Assembly (NCBI GenBank): GCA_911728455.2
Contig: OU452222.1
Coordinates: 9,570,108 to 9,634,107, forward strand
Source: Marthasterias glacialis
Lineage: Eukaryota > Echinodermata > Asteroidea > Forcipulatida > Asteriidae
Direction: 5' to 3'
DNA length: 64,000 nt
How positions within the stretch are numbered: position 1 is the stretch's first letter; every line of letters begins with the position of its first letter. Both the position numbers and the translations under genes were made by a program. This document shows positions 34,613 through 45,815 of this stretch, piece after piece. The notes beneath the pieces were generated by a model, which was given only the letters and a program-made list of their open reading frames with translations, had not been told where the DNA came from and did no database searches.

Positions 34613-35763
34613 GTCATTTTGGTTGACTGGTTCTATGAAATATTTTACTGTTTGCTATGTGTAAATCATATTTTAAAAGTCAGTGGAAAAACTTCTTTAT
34701 TTAGAATATATTGGCTGTGTATTTATTTGAGTTCTTGATGTGCATTGATTCAACGCGTACTATTTTTATTTTCTTCGGAGAATCAAACCTTTTGGTTGTC
34801 TGTTTATTCTTCCTTTCTGCAGCCAACCATTAGATCTAATAATACTTTTCGGAAGCATGTGTACAGGAAGTTGTTTGATAATGTATGTGGGGAACGCAGT
34901 GGGAAGTTGCTGACTTTGTGTGAGTCGGTAACACGTCGCAACACCGAACAAACGCTGCATTACATTTGGGCCAAATCATACTCAGAATACATGAGGTTAT
35001 TATTTCTTCTGACTATTTTCCCTGGGACCACCCAGCTGTGAACCAAACACCCCCAGCATACACTTTTCAACAGTCATGTATATATTTTGCTTGTTGTTTT
35101 TTCCCACATATCTTTGTTTACTCACCTGCTGGCATGACATCATTCGTTTTGTCCCAGAGGCTCAGTGTGAAAACAAATTGTTATGACACTAGTTATTCCA
35201 TCTATCTGAGTGCCTCCCTCTGGGCAGTGTGATGATAGTTATGATTAGGGGAGAGGAGGGAATTCGCTAGATTAAAGGACGCACCATTTAGCACCACATT
35301 CTGGTAAGAAATGAACAGGGCTTGTATCTTGAGTGTTTTTGCTCAAGGTAAACTCAAGATTATCAAGAACCAGCATGTCTCCTGCTCACTGATTTAATGG
35401 GAATAGTTTCACTGCAGACTTGAGGCTCCAAAGGCTGTCTTCTTTAAGATTTGCGTCACCTTTGATTAGAGGACTTTTATTTGCGAAACAGTAAAACAAA
35501 TGTGTCATAATTATGGAATTTGCGTTAATGTCGATTTTAAGAATGTTTATTTGGACTAAATAATCTTTTGAGGTTTAACATTTGTTGAGAAGGATTTAAA
35601 ACATTACATGGTGTGAAAAGCAAGAGGAACATTTGAGATATAAACCATAAACAGTACTTAAAGGTTGCAAACCAAAGTGTTCGTCAGGCCTGTGATTTGT
35701 CAGGATACTTTCCCAATTTTAGGATGTTTATAGATCTTCTTTTTGCATTCAAACTTTCATGGT
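34613..35763. other. Non-coding spacer
   Basis: A 98-codon frame at 34745-35041 has no recognisable domain. Nothing else is seen. Confidence 0.4.
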
Positions 35764-35872
35764 CATTTCCCAGGGAGTTTGCCAGGGTTAGCAATTTAAG
35801 TGTGAAAAGGACAACCAAGTTTTCCTTGTGACTTTCCCGGGAAATTTATCCAGTGTGAAAGAAACATAAATG
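35764..35872. mobile_element. Fragment of the AGTGTGAAAGGGCC element family
   Basis: Contains two related half-units: CATTTCCCAGGGAGTTT with AAGTGTGAAAAGG, and CTTTCCCGGGAAATTTATCC with AGTGTGAAAG. The second matches the right half of the element at 43815-43901. Probably a decayed member of that family. Confidence 0.45.
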
Positions 35873-38800
35873 TTTTTGGTGTTTTGACGTGCTTACACAA
35901 ACTAATTTTACCAACAAATTAATAGTCTTGATAACAAATGCACCCATGAATCATATTCTTAAAAAAAGGCTCTACAACTTTTTTTTATACATTTTTATAT
36001 GAAAACAACTGTGAACAATCAGTATTTGGCTACAGAGGTCATTCTGATAGGCCAATCAAATGGTTCACTGCAGTTCAGAGTAAAAAAGGGGAAAAAATGA
36101 CAGGAGAAAAAAGTACATACATGTATAAAATAAAGAAAGAGAAAAAAATATGTAAAAGGCGACAGACATGAAAACATGACTGAACTCAATTGATTTTAGT
36201 ACATGAAAGAAATCATTTTAGAATGACGCCTGGCTAGGCATGGAAGGGAGCCCGTTCAAAATAATCCTACTTACATGAACACCTGATCTTGCTGCACTGA
36301 GCTTTTATAAGAGTTATTTTTTTTAAATTCATTAACATGGATCTTTTTCCAATATCACCTTTAAAAAATTGATTTTTTTTTCTGCAAGTCAAAACCACAA
36401 GACCTTTTGAGAAGCTTTTTTACAAAAGAAAAATCAATGAAGTAGATGTTTTCAGTGAGTCAACTGATATGCCGTTACATACCACAAAATGTTTTTGTGG
36501 GAATATATTTATTTTTTCGTTTGGCATATCCCTGCTATACATTTTTCTATATTGAAGGTAGTTTTGTATTTTTTGTTAGTTTTAATTTAGCAACTTCAAT
36601 TTGATATTTTCAGTAATTTGGTGTCTATCAGCAGAACTTAATTGAGTTTTTTTTTGTAATGTAGAAGAAAGAATTTGATGTTTTCAGGAAGTCAAGTTCT
36701 GAGACACTTCTTGAGTATTTTTGTCACTGAGTGTTTTTCATAAGCACAATGTTTTTGCAATTAGCAATGACAACCAGACCTTTTCCACCTGGAATAAGTC
36801 ACTGTAAAATGTTATTGAAAATAGCCTGTGTGGGATTTTTTCTTCTTTTTTTTCCTTTTTTTTTTTTTAACATGATAGAGGGATAAACGGAAAGGCGAAC
36901 AACACGAAAACAGGAAGAATCTGGCAGTAAGTCTGCGGCCAGGGACAAAGCAAGAGAGATACGAGTGAGAAACATAAACCCAGGAGGATTGCATAGTCTC
37001 TTTCCAGAGGCTCAAAGAGATAGAAAAACATTCTGCTTATGCCAGAAAAAAAATGTACTTAAAGTTGTCTTGGCTTGATGTTGTAGTCAAGAATCAGAGA
37101 AATTGTGCATCATTTACACTGACAAAATGTAACTCGCCCTTTTTAAGCAAAACAAAAACAAACTTATTTTTTTTATCAAGATAAGTGCTTTGGAGTTGGC
37201 ATTGTGTCAAGCTGGAAAAATATGTTCAATCTTCTTGAGAATCTATTCAGATAGTAGTGTTTCATTACAACAATTTGAATCAAGAGAGTTTTAATGAATG
37301 TGCTGGGGTTTATTTATTTTTTTATTATGATTGATGTTTAGCCATCCCTTTAACCTTTAAGTTGTTTGTTGCAAATTTTGACATTTGTAACGACCCTTGG
37401 CAAGAAGACTAACTGCCAATCACCTGTCAATTTTGCTGGAGGCTGGGAAGGGGAAGGGTATGGGACAACACAATCATTCTATTTAAGCGTGAGAGTAGAG
37501 TGTTATATCAACTCAGTAATGTGAACAAAACACTTTCTAAGTTTGATTTCGCATTCCCCTTTCAATAGTAAATATAAATTTGTTCAATTAAAATTGTGCC
37601 TCGCATTCTGCTTCTGTTCTGCCTAAACACATTCAGTTTAATAAGGGTTATTATCAGGCAGGCGGTACACAGGGGCATTAACTGGTGCGTACAAAGATAC
37701 AGTAAAAACACACTTGATGCTGTTCTTAACAATTGCAAAGTTTTATACTGCAACACTCCCCCCACCACCACCCCCTCTTTGTGAGAATAGAACAGTTGTC
37801 ACCTGCTCCATGTGCAAGGCAGCTCTGACAGGGGTCTGAACTATGCACTGTGTTCAAACTCAGTGAAGTGAACCAAGAGCAACATGTGTTTATACTCTTG
37901 CAACTTGTTGTCTAATAAATGCAACAGGACATTTTAGCTATCCTTCAAGACAGGCTCCATGGAGTGTGTACTAATCCATTTTTCCTTGATTAGCTCCAAT
38001 TAGAAACAGAGCAGGTGGCCTTTATGTTTGATTAGTTCCCTGTTTAAAAAAGAAAGAAAGAAAATCGATCGAAAGAGGATTATGCGATATTACAAAATGA
38101 GGAATAGGGAAGGGAGCCGATGGGCAAGCAGGTCTCTCAAACACAGCACCTGTCATGATTATCCAACCTTCATAACATTTTATGGATAGTCTAAAAATGG
38201 ATAACAGCCCCTCCAAAGAAATGGTAAAAGAACCTAAGCTTGGGATCAGGACAAATGGGGACTGTGGCTTCTACCACAAATCTTTTAAAGGCAGGATCGA
38301 TAACGATAAGATGTCTAAAGCCTATGCCTGAACTTGAGTGTCTCGGTTTCTGGTCGTTTCACACTGCAGCCATCTTTGTCAGGTACCCTGAGGGCAAACT
38401 GAAAATCAATATGAAGTGGGACTCAATATTGCAGGCACCAGTCTACTTTAAACATGAAACTCATTTTGATCACCATGAACTCATATTCAAGATATACTAC
38501 AGCATTAGTTGCTCATGAAAAAACTCAAACAATTGTCCTATTTCATTGTTAATTCAACTACGTTGTGCAAATACCTGAGTTTAATTGAATATATGGAGAA
38601 TGGTACCTACACCAGAGAATTAGTCACCCTTTAATACAAGTAGTGTTGACTGAACTTCTCCAGTAATAAGACAAGTTAATTGTAGGTAAGTCTGGGTGAA
38701 TAATTTTATTCCACAATACTGTTTGCACGTAGCAAATATTTAACTTACTTTTGTGCAAATGTTATATTAGGCCTACATTTATTCCAAATGTCAAATCCAG

Positions 38801-39014
38801 CATTATGAATACTGTGCTGATGAATGCAGCATTTTTTAAACAGTTGGTCACAAGTTTTTGCTAGAATGAATAATTATTGGTTGGTTAGGGGACATCCAGA
38901 ATTATCAAAAGTTTTAAATTTTGAATTTTGGATTTCAAAAGCTTTTTACTATTTTTTATTTCGAAATTTGTAACTATTTATAATTGTGAATGGCTCCTCA
39001 TAAACATGCAGACA
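35873..39014. other. Non-coding spacer with T-rich tracts
   Basis: Long T and A tracts occur near 36838-36869. Several ORFs of 60-92 codons show no family features. No element boundaries found. Confidence 0.4.
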
Positions 39015-39100
39015 CCCCCCCCCAAAAAACAGACAAAAAAATAAACAGACAAACAACAAACAAACAAAAAGAAAAGAAAAGAGAAGAAAGAAACAAGAAA
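39015..39100 (+). repeat. C-tract/A-tract composite simple repeat, copy 4
   Basis: Nine C, six A, then CAGACAAA and CAAACAAA units passing into GAAAAGAAAAG. Same architecture as at 2505. Confidence 0.7.
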
Positions 39101-39259
39101 GGCACCAGAATGATAAAGATTTTACAGACCATACATACACACAAATATGACCTTGTTTACGCTAAAGTCAATTTCAGGGACATAATTATACATGTAGGTT
39201 TTGATATTTAATATTACTCATGAAAATCATCTGTGATAGTACGCAGATGCTGCACTTTA

Positions 39260-39560
39260 ATTAAATCATCATTTATCTGCACTATGTAAAATCCTACATC
39301 TCGGCTGAATAATTTTTTCCGCAGTTTATCAAGCTGCCGTCAAAAGCGGCAGTGATTAATTTGCCTCGACGTCGACACTTTATTTGAGGAGCGTCTTAAA
39401 ATGCACGACACAATAACCTAGACCTTGACCATCAGGTGAATGTAAAACACAAGAGGAAACCTTGCAGAAGTTAAGAATGCAATAAACTGCGTTCTCATTC
39501 AGCGTTGAATGGGTTAATTTTTAAATTGCCGCCGCGTGACCTTGTATCCGTGTACCAGTA
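39260..39560. promoter_or_regulatory. Candidate enhancer-like islet
   Basis: A non-coding stretch with more CpG than its surroundings and several motif-like strings: GTGATTAATTTG (homeodomain type), TAGACCTTGACC (TCAAGGTCT on the other strand, an ERR/FTZ-F1-type half-site) and GCTGCCGTCAAAAGCGGCAG (imperfect hairpin at about 39331-39350). Motif presence alone is weak support. Confidence 0.22.
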
Positions 39561-41539
39561 TAAAATGAATGAGACAGCCCTGCGGCAAAAATCAATACAG
39601 TTTTGGGAAAATTATGCCCATTGCTATTTACTGTGGTATATGTTCTAATTGAAGCAAGAGAAGGGTAAAAAAAAAAAAAGAGGAAAAAAGTAAAGGGCTG
39701 CAGTTGCAGGCAATAATTCTATACAGGGAAGTAAGAACTGTTGGTTTGGAGAAACAGATATTGACGTTTAATAAAATACCCTCGGTGGATTTCAGATGAA
39801 TGAAGAGTGACCCTGGAATTCAAGAGATTCTTAATAGAGCCAGCTTTCACGATGGAATTACAAGACTGTTTTGATTAAAAAAAAATTGTGAACGTAATTT
39901 CTGGAAGGTCTTATTTGTCAAATGTATTTCACTCCCATCAATAGAAATCTATTGATTTTGAGATTTCTTCTTATTAAAATTCCCCATCATTTCTTGGCCT
40001 AACCTTAAGTGTTCTCTTTTTTAGGCTTTTTGAAGGGCAACTTGCCATCGGAGGTATTCCTAATGTTTGTTTGTCGCTAAGCTTGGAGAATCTTTGAACC
40101 TCATAGAAAAAAATTGTAGGTGCTCAGTGAAGACGATTGTTAACTACTTAACACAAAGTACATGATGTGTATGTTTTTTTCTCATTAAGTTATCAACAAA
40201 ATCCCTGTCACAACATCAACAAATTTCATGTTTTTACTAAAACATGAGGAAATGTTCACACTTGTTGAAAACAAGAGGAAAGTGGTGACTTAACTTGTGA
40301 TCCAAGAAACAGTGATGTACATTTCCCCTTTACCTGAAACTTCATTGAAGAAGCCCCCTGCTTGCCACACTTTACTCTGTCTGCTCGTTAGTGCCTTTTG
40401 GGGAGGGGTTGGGGTGCTAGACTTACCATGTTAACTCAATTTTCTTGGAAATGAGCACAAGCTCAGGACAATGTGAAAAGCGTAGAATTAATTGAGGGTA
40501 AAGAAGAATATTTTGTCTTCCATTGATGTAGCTCCTTATTACATGTATAAACATAAGTTAAAGCAAAGTACATACATGTAATAGAGTTGCCATCTTTAAA
40601 ACCACCTTTAAAACCACATCTACCTTCAGAGTTCTGTAAAATACGTCTTCTGGTTTTGCCTGACTGTGAATGGGTCAGTTCTACATTATGTTTAGCTTGT
40701 GGGCAGGGATTGTAATGTTGGATTTCATTAATATTGGAAAAATACCTTGCCAAATGACCAGGAAGATAAGGGTAAAACTGTACACGAACTAGCCTTTCAC
40801 AAAGCTCAAAATATTTTTGGATTCAATAGTTGACATGTGTGAAATGTACTTTACAATCTTGGGGGCTTGATGATCTGTTTAGACGATCTGACTGCTGGAG
40901 AAAAAGACTAATCGAATCAGAAAGTGCGCACAGCCCACAGTCCTCGGATCCACCTGTTGGCAAAAACAACTCTCTAACGTACTTTTCATCCACAGGTTGA
41001 AAGTGTCATTTTGGAACGGATTATTTAAAATGGATTTTATCAGCTTTGCTAAATCAAACAAATATGTCATTCCCTCATGACATTTTGAAGTATTACTGCT
41101 GTATCTGGAGATTACAAGTATGTCAATTATTTACAGATTACCATTTTGTCAGTAGAAACGACAAAAAATAGTTTAAAAAAATTTCCAGTCTCTGTGAACC
41201 TGTTACCAATCTCATTTTTCAACCCTTTGAGGTACTTCTTCTCCATCCTCTCGCTATTAAATCTATACATGTAATTTTAAAATGCTTGATTCCCATTCTA
41301 AAAACCAATAGTAGTCTGTTCAAGAAGAGCAATACCAATAGAGTCTGAGTCAAAGCATGTCCAGGAGTGTGGATGCTTCCCTTTTTAAAGTTTGCATCTT
41401 GTCGCAGTTTCCTTGGTGCATCCAATGTTTACCTTTGATCCACTCTTAACCCATCTTGAACTTGGCATGTGAATAAGCAGTCACTGTTCAGAGGGGTGGA
41501 TGCTGACCCTTTTTGCCAATTTCAGCTTCAAGTTTGATT
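39561..41539. other. Non-coding spacer
   Basis: A-rich tract near 39668-39690. Two TACATGTA copies near 40540 and 40570. A 96-codon minus frame at 40463-40753 has no recognisable domain. Confidence 0.4.
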
Positions 41540-41815
41540 GTTATTATTATTACTTTATCTTTCTGATAATAAAACTAAAGAACCCTCAAAAGTGCTTTGC
41601 ACTGTAACCAAAAGGACTGAAGGTAACCTGTGAAGAGAAGATGTTGAAGAAATCTCAGTTTTAGATGTGGGAGGTAAATCCGAACCGGGGTGAAAACCAG
41701 GCAATCAGGCAGGGACTGAAAACCCAATGCAAGGCTCTGGCCTGAAGCAGGATTCAAACCGGGGTCCACAGAGGTGAAAGGCATCATAGAAATCACTAAC
41801 CTGAGAGATCACAAG
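41540..41815 (-). mobile_element. tRNA-derived SINE, family B (minus strand)
   Basis: On the minus strand the head contains CTCTCAGGTTAGTGATTT (A-box region) and B box GGTTTGAATCC (complement of 41750-41760, one mismatch to GGTTCGANTCC). Downstream come AACCCAATGC on the + strand, CCTCCCACATCTAAAACTGA (minus) and GTGCAAAGCACTTTTGAGGG (minus). The last resembles the AAAGCACTTTGAG core of Deu-type SINEs, though that identification is from memory. The element ends in a GTAATAATAATAA tail at 41540-41553. Length and order fit a complete SINE. Confidence 0.8.
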
Positions 41816-42127
41816 TTGCTTTTGAGATATGAGTTGTTCAGTGAAAGTTTTGATGAGGTTGCAGCTTTAAGGGTAGACCTGTACTGTAACAACATGTGAA
41901 GTCATAGAAGTTGATTAGGAACCTGTCAACAGTACGAATAGTACGAACACTGCACTTCATTTCACAGGCACCTGTAAAATATGTATAAATATTTCACAGG
42001 TGCTTTTCAGAATCTAGACGGTAGACGGATTACATCCCTACATCCTCCCGATATCAACTGCTCTCAAGTTCGGTCTTTCTTAAAATCCACTCTGACCTAC
42101 TTCAGGCATAACCTTTTCCAGTGCTTA

Positions 42128-42144
42128 TGGTTCCCACGGTAACA
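42128..42144 (+). promoter_or_regulatory. X-box-like palindrome
   Basis: GGTTCCCACGGTAACACC contains GTTCCCACGGTAAC, one mismatch from the RFX X-box consensus RYYNYYWTRRNRAC. It is isolated, so it is weak. Confidence 0.2.
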
Positions 42145-42785
42145 CCACACCAATTTGCTGTGGCTGTTGTTGTCTTGCTTTATTGGGCACAGTCCCAATG
42201 GTCAAATTTACACCCTGCCAGTGTTGTAATGTATTTTAGTGGGGATGTTTTTGTCAGGGAGGTTAGAGACTTTCTCTCATGGGGCAGCGGAATACTTGGT
42301 ATTCATTTCATGTCCAGTTTTTAGTTCACATGAAGCGTTATCAATGCTGTATGCATCTCCTCATACAGTGCTTGATACAATGGTTGGGGTGGCTTTTGGA
42401 ATGACTTCAGACAGTTACACCATAAGAGAAAGTTACACAAGTACAGTATTTAACTTCACTGCATCATACATGGTATACATGGACATGAACACAGTATGTT
42501 TATTGACCTGGTAAATAAAGGACTTTCTTTGTTTTCCCATTGTTTGCAAGGCCTCCATTGGTTTTGTACATGAAAGTGAAGCGAAGACTTTCTCTGTCAA
42601 AGCACCCAGACCCCTTTGTTTTTTAAGTCGTCAGCTTCAATGTGTGAACCCTTCCCACCCTTCATGTATTGGCATTACGCATTATGTTTGTATGTAAGGG
42701 ATGTTTGAAGCTTTGCATGGTGTGGATAAAAAGAAGTACCTATAAATAGTAAACTTGCGGGTACAACCATGTATACATTTCTTTT

Positions 42786-43067
42786 AGGAGGAATGGTAGC
42801 TCTGAAACAAGTCATTGTGGTCTTGACGTTTCGAACAGTATGCTCTGCTCGTCTTCAGGAGAATGCTGGACTGCTGATGATGCTGAGGCTTAAGTAGGGC
42901 TGGAAGGATGCACATTTAAGTGGGAAGGATCTAAGCTGCTCTTGACTGGTGATGCGTGGGAGTTGACTGCATCATCAGCAGTCCAGCATTCTTCTGAAGA
43001 CGAGTAGAGTATACTGTTCAAAATGTCAAGACCACAACGACTCTTTGCAGAGCCACCATTCCTCCCA
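42786..43067. mobile_element. Foldback element with hammerhead-like core in its arms
   Basis: Left arm 42786-42883 (AGGAGGAATGGTAGCTCTGA ... CTGCTGATGATGC) and right arm 42969-43067 (GCATCATCAGCAGTCCAGCA ... GAGCCACCATTCCTCCC) are inverted copies with about 85 percent match, separated by an 85 bp unrelated spacer. Read on the minus strand, the left arm contains CTGAAGA (complement of 42852-42858), a 7 bp stem with 6 nt loop (complement of 42832-42851) and GAAAC. The right arm has the same block on the + strand (42994-43023) with GAAAC mutated. No ORF with known domains. Confidence 0.85.
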
Positions 43068-43164
43068 ATAGAGATTTATACATGATTGTACATGCAAGCT
43101 TACTAGTTATAATTACTTCTTAAAGTACATGTATATGTCTGCTTTTACAGGCTACTTTGAATAT

Positions 43165-43365
43165 TGTTTGTGATTTTTGCCCATACACCAATGTGTGTTA
43201 AGCACTGTATACTCAGTACTTTCCAGAGTCCTGTGAAAAAATATCAGAGGCATTTTCCTTGGGTGGTATTCGAACCCATGACCCCCGCCATTCTAGAGCA
43301 GATGTCTTACCAACTAGGCTACCGAGACTGCCCGGCAGCTAGAGGCAGTTCGAATCCTATTAGCA
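43165..43365 (-). mobile_element. tRNA-derived SINE, family C (minus strand)
   Basis: The minus strand reads GGCAGTCTCGG, then A box TAGCCTAGTTGG, an exact fit to TRGCNNAGYNGG, and B box GGTTCGAATACC (complement of about 43265-43276, near GGTTCGANTCC). The body continues TTTTTTCACAGGACTCTGGA, AAGTACTGAGTATACAGTGC and CACACATTGGTGTATGGG. A tRNA-like fold of the head is incomplete and is followed by a non-tRNA body, so this is a SINE and not a tRNA gene. Both Pol III boxes are the best preserved of the window. Confidence 0.85.
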
Positions 43366-43814
43366 GCAGGTTATTTTGATGCAAACTTCCTTGCTAAATG
43401 GTCAGTTTCAAAAGTGTGCTTCAAAACTTTTTTAAAGCAATTTTTATCAACTCCATTAAACAATTTAAGTTGGTTTAAATTATCAAACATGTACCCGTAC
43501 ATCTAGGGCTGTATTTCCATTTTTGTTAAAAATGTATAGTTCTGTAAAAGGACATCTGGCTACATGTACAACTGTACTTCATTATAAAAAAGACCAAAAC
43601 ATACTGTACAAATCAAATGTACTCTCAGACTGCTTCAATCCAGAACAAGTTTGAATCTGGTGTAAACAAGTTTGGAAAAACATGGTATGGTTGAAATGTA
43701 AGGCAATTAATAACTACTATTGTTTAAAACAGCTACTGTTTAGACACCATGGTATTCATTGACAACTTGAGGATAAATAAAAGAGTCTTCAAACCCCAAG
43801 ATGTAAAGTCTCAG

Positions 43815-43901
43815 AAGCCCTTCTCACATTACAGAGCCCCTTCCTAGGAAATAAAACCTCAGGAAATTCCTGGGAAAATTGTCTAGTGTGAAAGGGCCTT
43901 T
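43815..43901. mobile_element. Short MITE, AAGCCCTTCTCAC family
   Basis: Left end AAGCCCTTCTCACATTACAG and right end TCTAGTGTGAAAGGGCCTT are inverted copies; the inner CCTAGGAA and TTCCTGGGAA also pair. At 87 bp nearly the whole element is palindromic. Related half-units occur at 35764-35872. Confidence 0.7.
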
Positions 43902-45207
43902 TTAAAGGTTGAAATTCTTTCTCTTCAATGCATTATTCACCTGATTATTCACCTCACACATCAAAGCAAACATCCTCAAGAAACAACCACGGAACAGAAA
44001 AAAGACACATTCATGAGACAACAAAACAAACACACCAAGATTGAATGGAGCCAAGTTATGATCCTCTACGGACCACTCAAAGTGACACAAAACTGTGGCT
44101 TTGACTCCCAAGTGACTGAACCAAATTGTTATCAACAAGCTTTGCTCTCTCCCTCTCACTTCCACCGTTGTCTACTAAACATGTCACAAACTGTATTGGT
44201 TCAAGGAAACAAACTGAGTGAATTATGCTTATGAACACTGACGTTTGTCAAGTGGGCGAACTGGCCATGTACTTTCTGTGTTTACAACCTTTCATTATTC
44301 TAATGACAAGTGTAATTTCTGTGGTTTTAATCTGCAGGGATTACAGCATTCAGATGATTGTGTGTCCAATCCGAGATGTCATTCGTTGATTGAAAATCAG
44401 CTCCATGGAGTCTACACTACAAAGTCAAGTTGACGGGCTGCAACCAAGGGACAGAAGCACCTAGGAAGCCACACAATTTCCTTGGTATTATTCTCGGATT
44501 ATTCCAGGATTATTTCTTTTTCATATCCTGAAGGTGAATATGAAAGAGATTAACTTCGCGAACCTATGTGGTTTGTGAGTGAAGGGTTTCTTTTTTTCTT
44601 TTTTTTTCCTGAAGGATGGATGAAGAGATTAAGAATTCATGGGTTGCAGTGAAATGCCTTTGACGTGAATAAGATTGGATCCAATCTCAAGAGGATTGCT
44701 TCTTTATTCCCAGATGGAACAGAGATTCTGTAAATAATACATGTTGTTTTGCTCTCTTTGAACTGAACCTCTAATATAGATGTACTGTTCTCATATTGAT
44801 CAGGTGTCAGTCGATTGCTTATTTAGCCAAAAAAGGAAAGAAATAAAGTTCAGTGCTCACCATTCTCATGTTTCTCATGCTAGATTTTAATATTTTCTGA
44901 ATAGCTTTTGCTTCTCATAAACAATCTCTCGGAATTGGTTAGAGCAAAACAAACTCCACTTTGAGGGTAGTTGTTTCTGCTACTATTTGAGCAAGATGTT
45001 CCAGTGTGGATCGGCAGTACTATGAAACTGGGCTTTGGTTGTACTGATTGATGATTGCAGATTTCATGACACTATCAATGGTGGATCATAACTGTTCAAT
45101 AAATATGGGTCAAAGGTCATGTTCATTATAGCCAAATTAATGCCTGCAGCTCTGGTACCTGTACAGCAGTTGGCACATTTGGTGCTTGATATGTGGCAGG
45201 GTGTACC
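43902..45207. other. Non-coding spacer
   Basis: No exon, RNA gene or dispersed element recognised. Confidence 0.4.
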
Positions 45208-45345
45208 CCCCCCCCCCCTCCTATTGTGTCTTCATTGTGTTCTGGGAATCTCAGGAATTCTTTTGAGGATTTTAGGGGGGGGAGGTGCTTCTGTACAAGA
45301 GGGGAAGAGTGTGTTAGAGAATGGGAACATTTGGGGGGAAGGGGG
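45208..45345. repeat. G/C-run-rich patch
   Basis: About thirteen C at 45208-45220, then G runs near 45276-45284 and 45333-45348. The purine/pyrimidine asymmetry allows local pairing. The open frames across it are repeat by-products. Confidence 0.6.
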
Positions 45346-45744
45346 GGACTACCTCTGCCACGTATCGGGCATGGTATAAGTTGGCAAGACTACACATCTG
45401 ATCAATTCAAATGTACACCCATATCAGTTCGACAGTTCTACAGGGATTTGCTTGTTGGATATTTGGGGCAAAACACAGAGGTTGCAGTTGAATGTCTCGT
45501 GAAGAACTATTTAAATCACCGCTGACAATCAGCGTGTTCATGGCACAATAAAGTTTAACAAGTGCATCACAGGTATTCACTGTAGAGTATGATGGACCCT
45601 GAATAAACAATATGTATGTACTTTCCAAGTACACACTTCACAGAACTTTCTCGCTTAAGTTCCCAACACAAAGAAGTACAACGGATCCCATGGCACACGT
45701 ATGCAACCTGGATCTAATAATGCAGAACTTTATTCTCTCCATGC

Positions 45745-45815
45745 TGAAGGTCACATGACTAATTTGGCCAATCAAGTTTAGAAGTGCCAAGTCATCCATG
45801 CACAGCCAATCAGCA
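45745..45815. promoter_or_regulatory. Candidate promoter-like motif group (M-box plus two CCAAT boxes)
   Basis: GTCACATGAC at 45750-45759 fits the M-box/CLEAR-type bHLH-ZIP site with one change from GTCACGTGAC. CCAATCA occurs at 45778-45784 and 45806-45812, 28 bp apart, as in NF-Y-bound promoters. No start site or exon is recognisable nearby, so this is speculative. Confidence 0.2.

Noticed and set aside
36812-37015. Minus-strand frame ending in a Lys-rich tail as a nuclear localisation signal
   Set aside because: The tail is encoded by a T-rich low-complexity tract at 36838-36869; nothing else supports a gene.
43247-43335. tRNA gene on the minus strand
   Set aside because: Both Pol III boxes are present, but the acceptor-stem pairing is not convincing and a SINE body follows directly.
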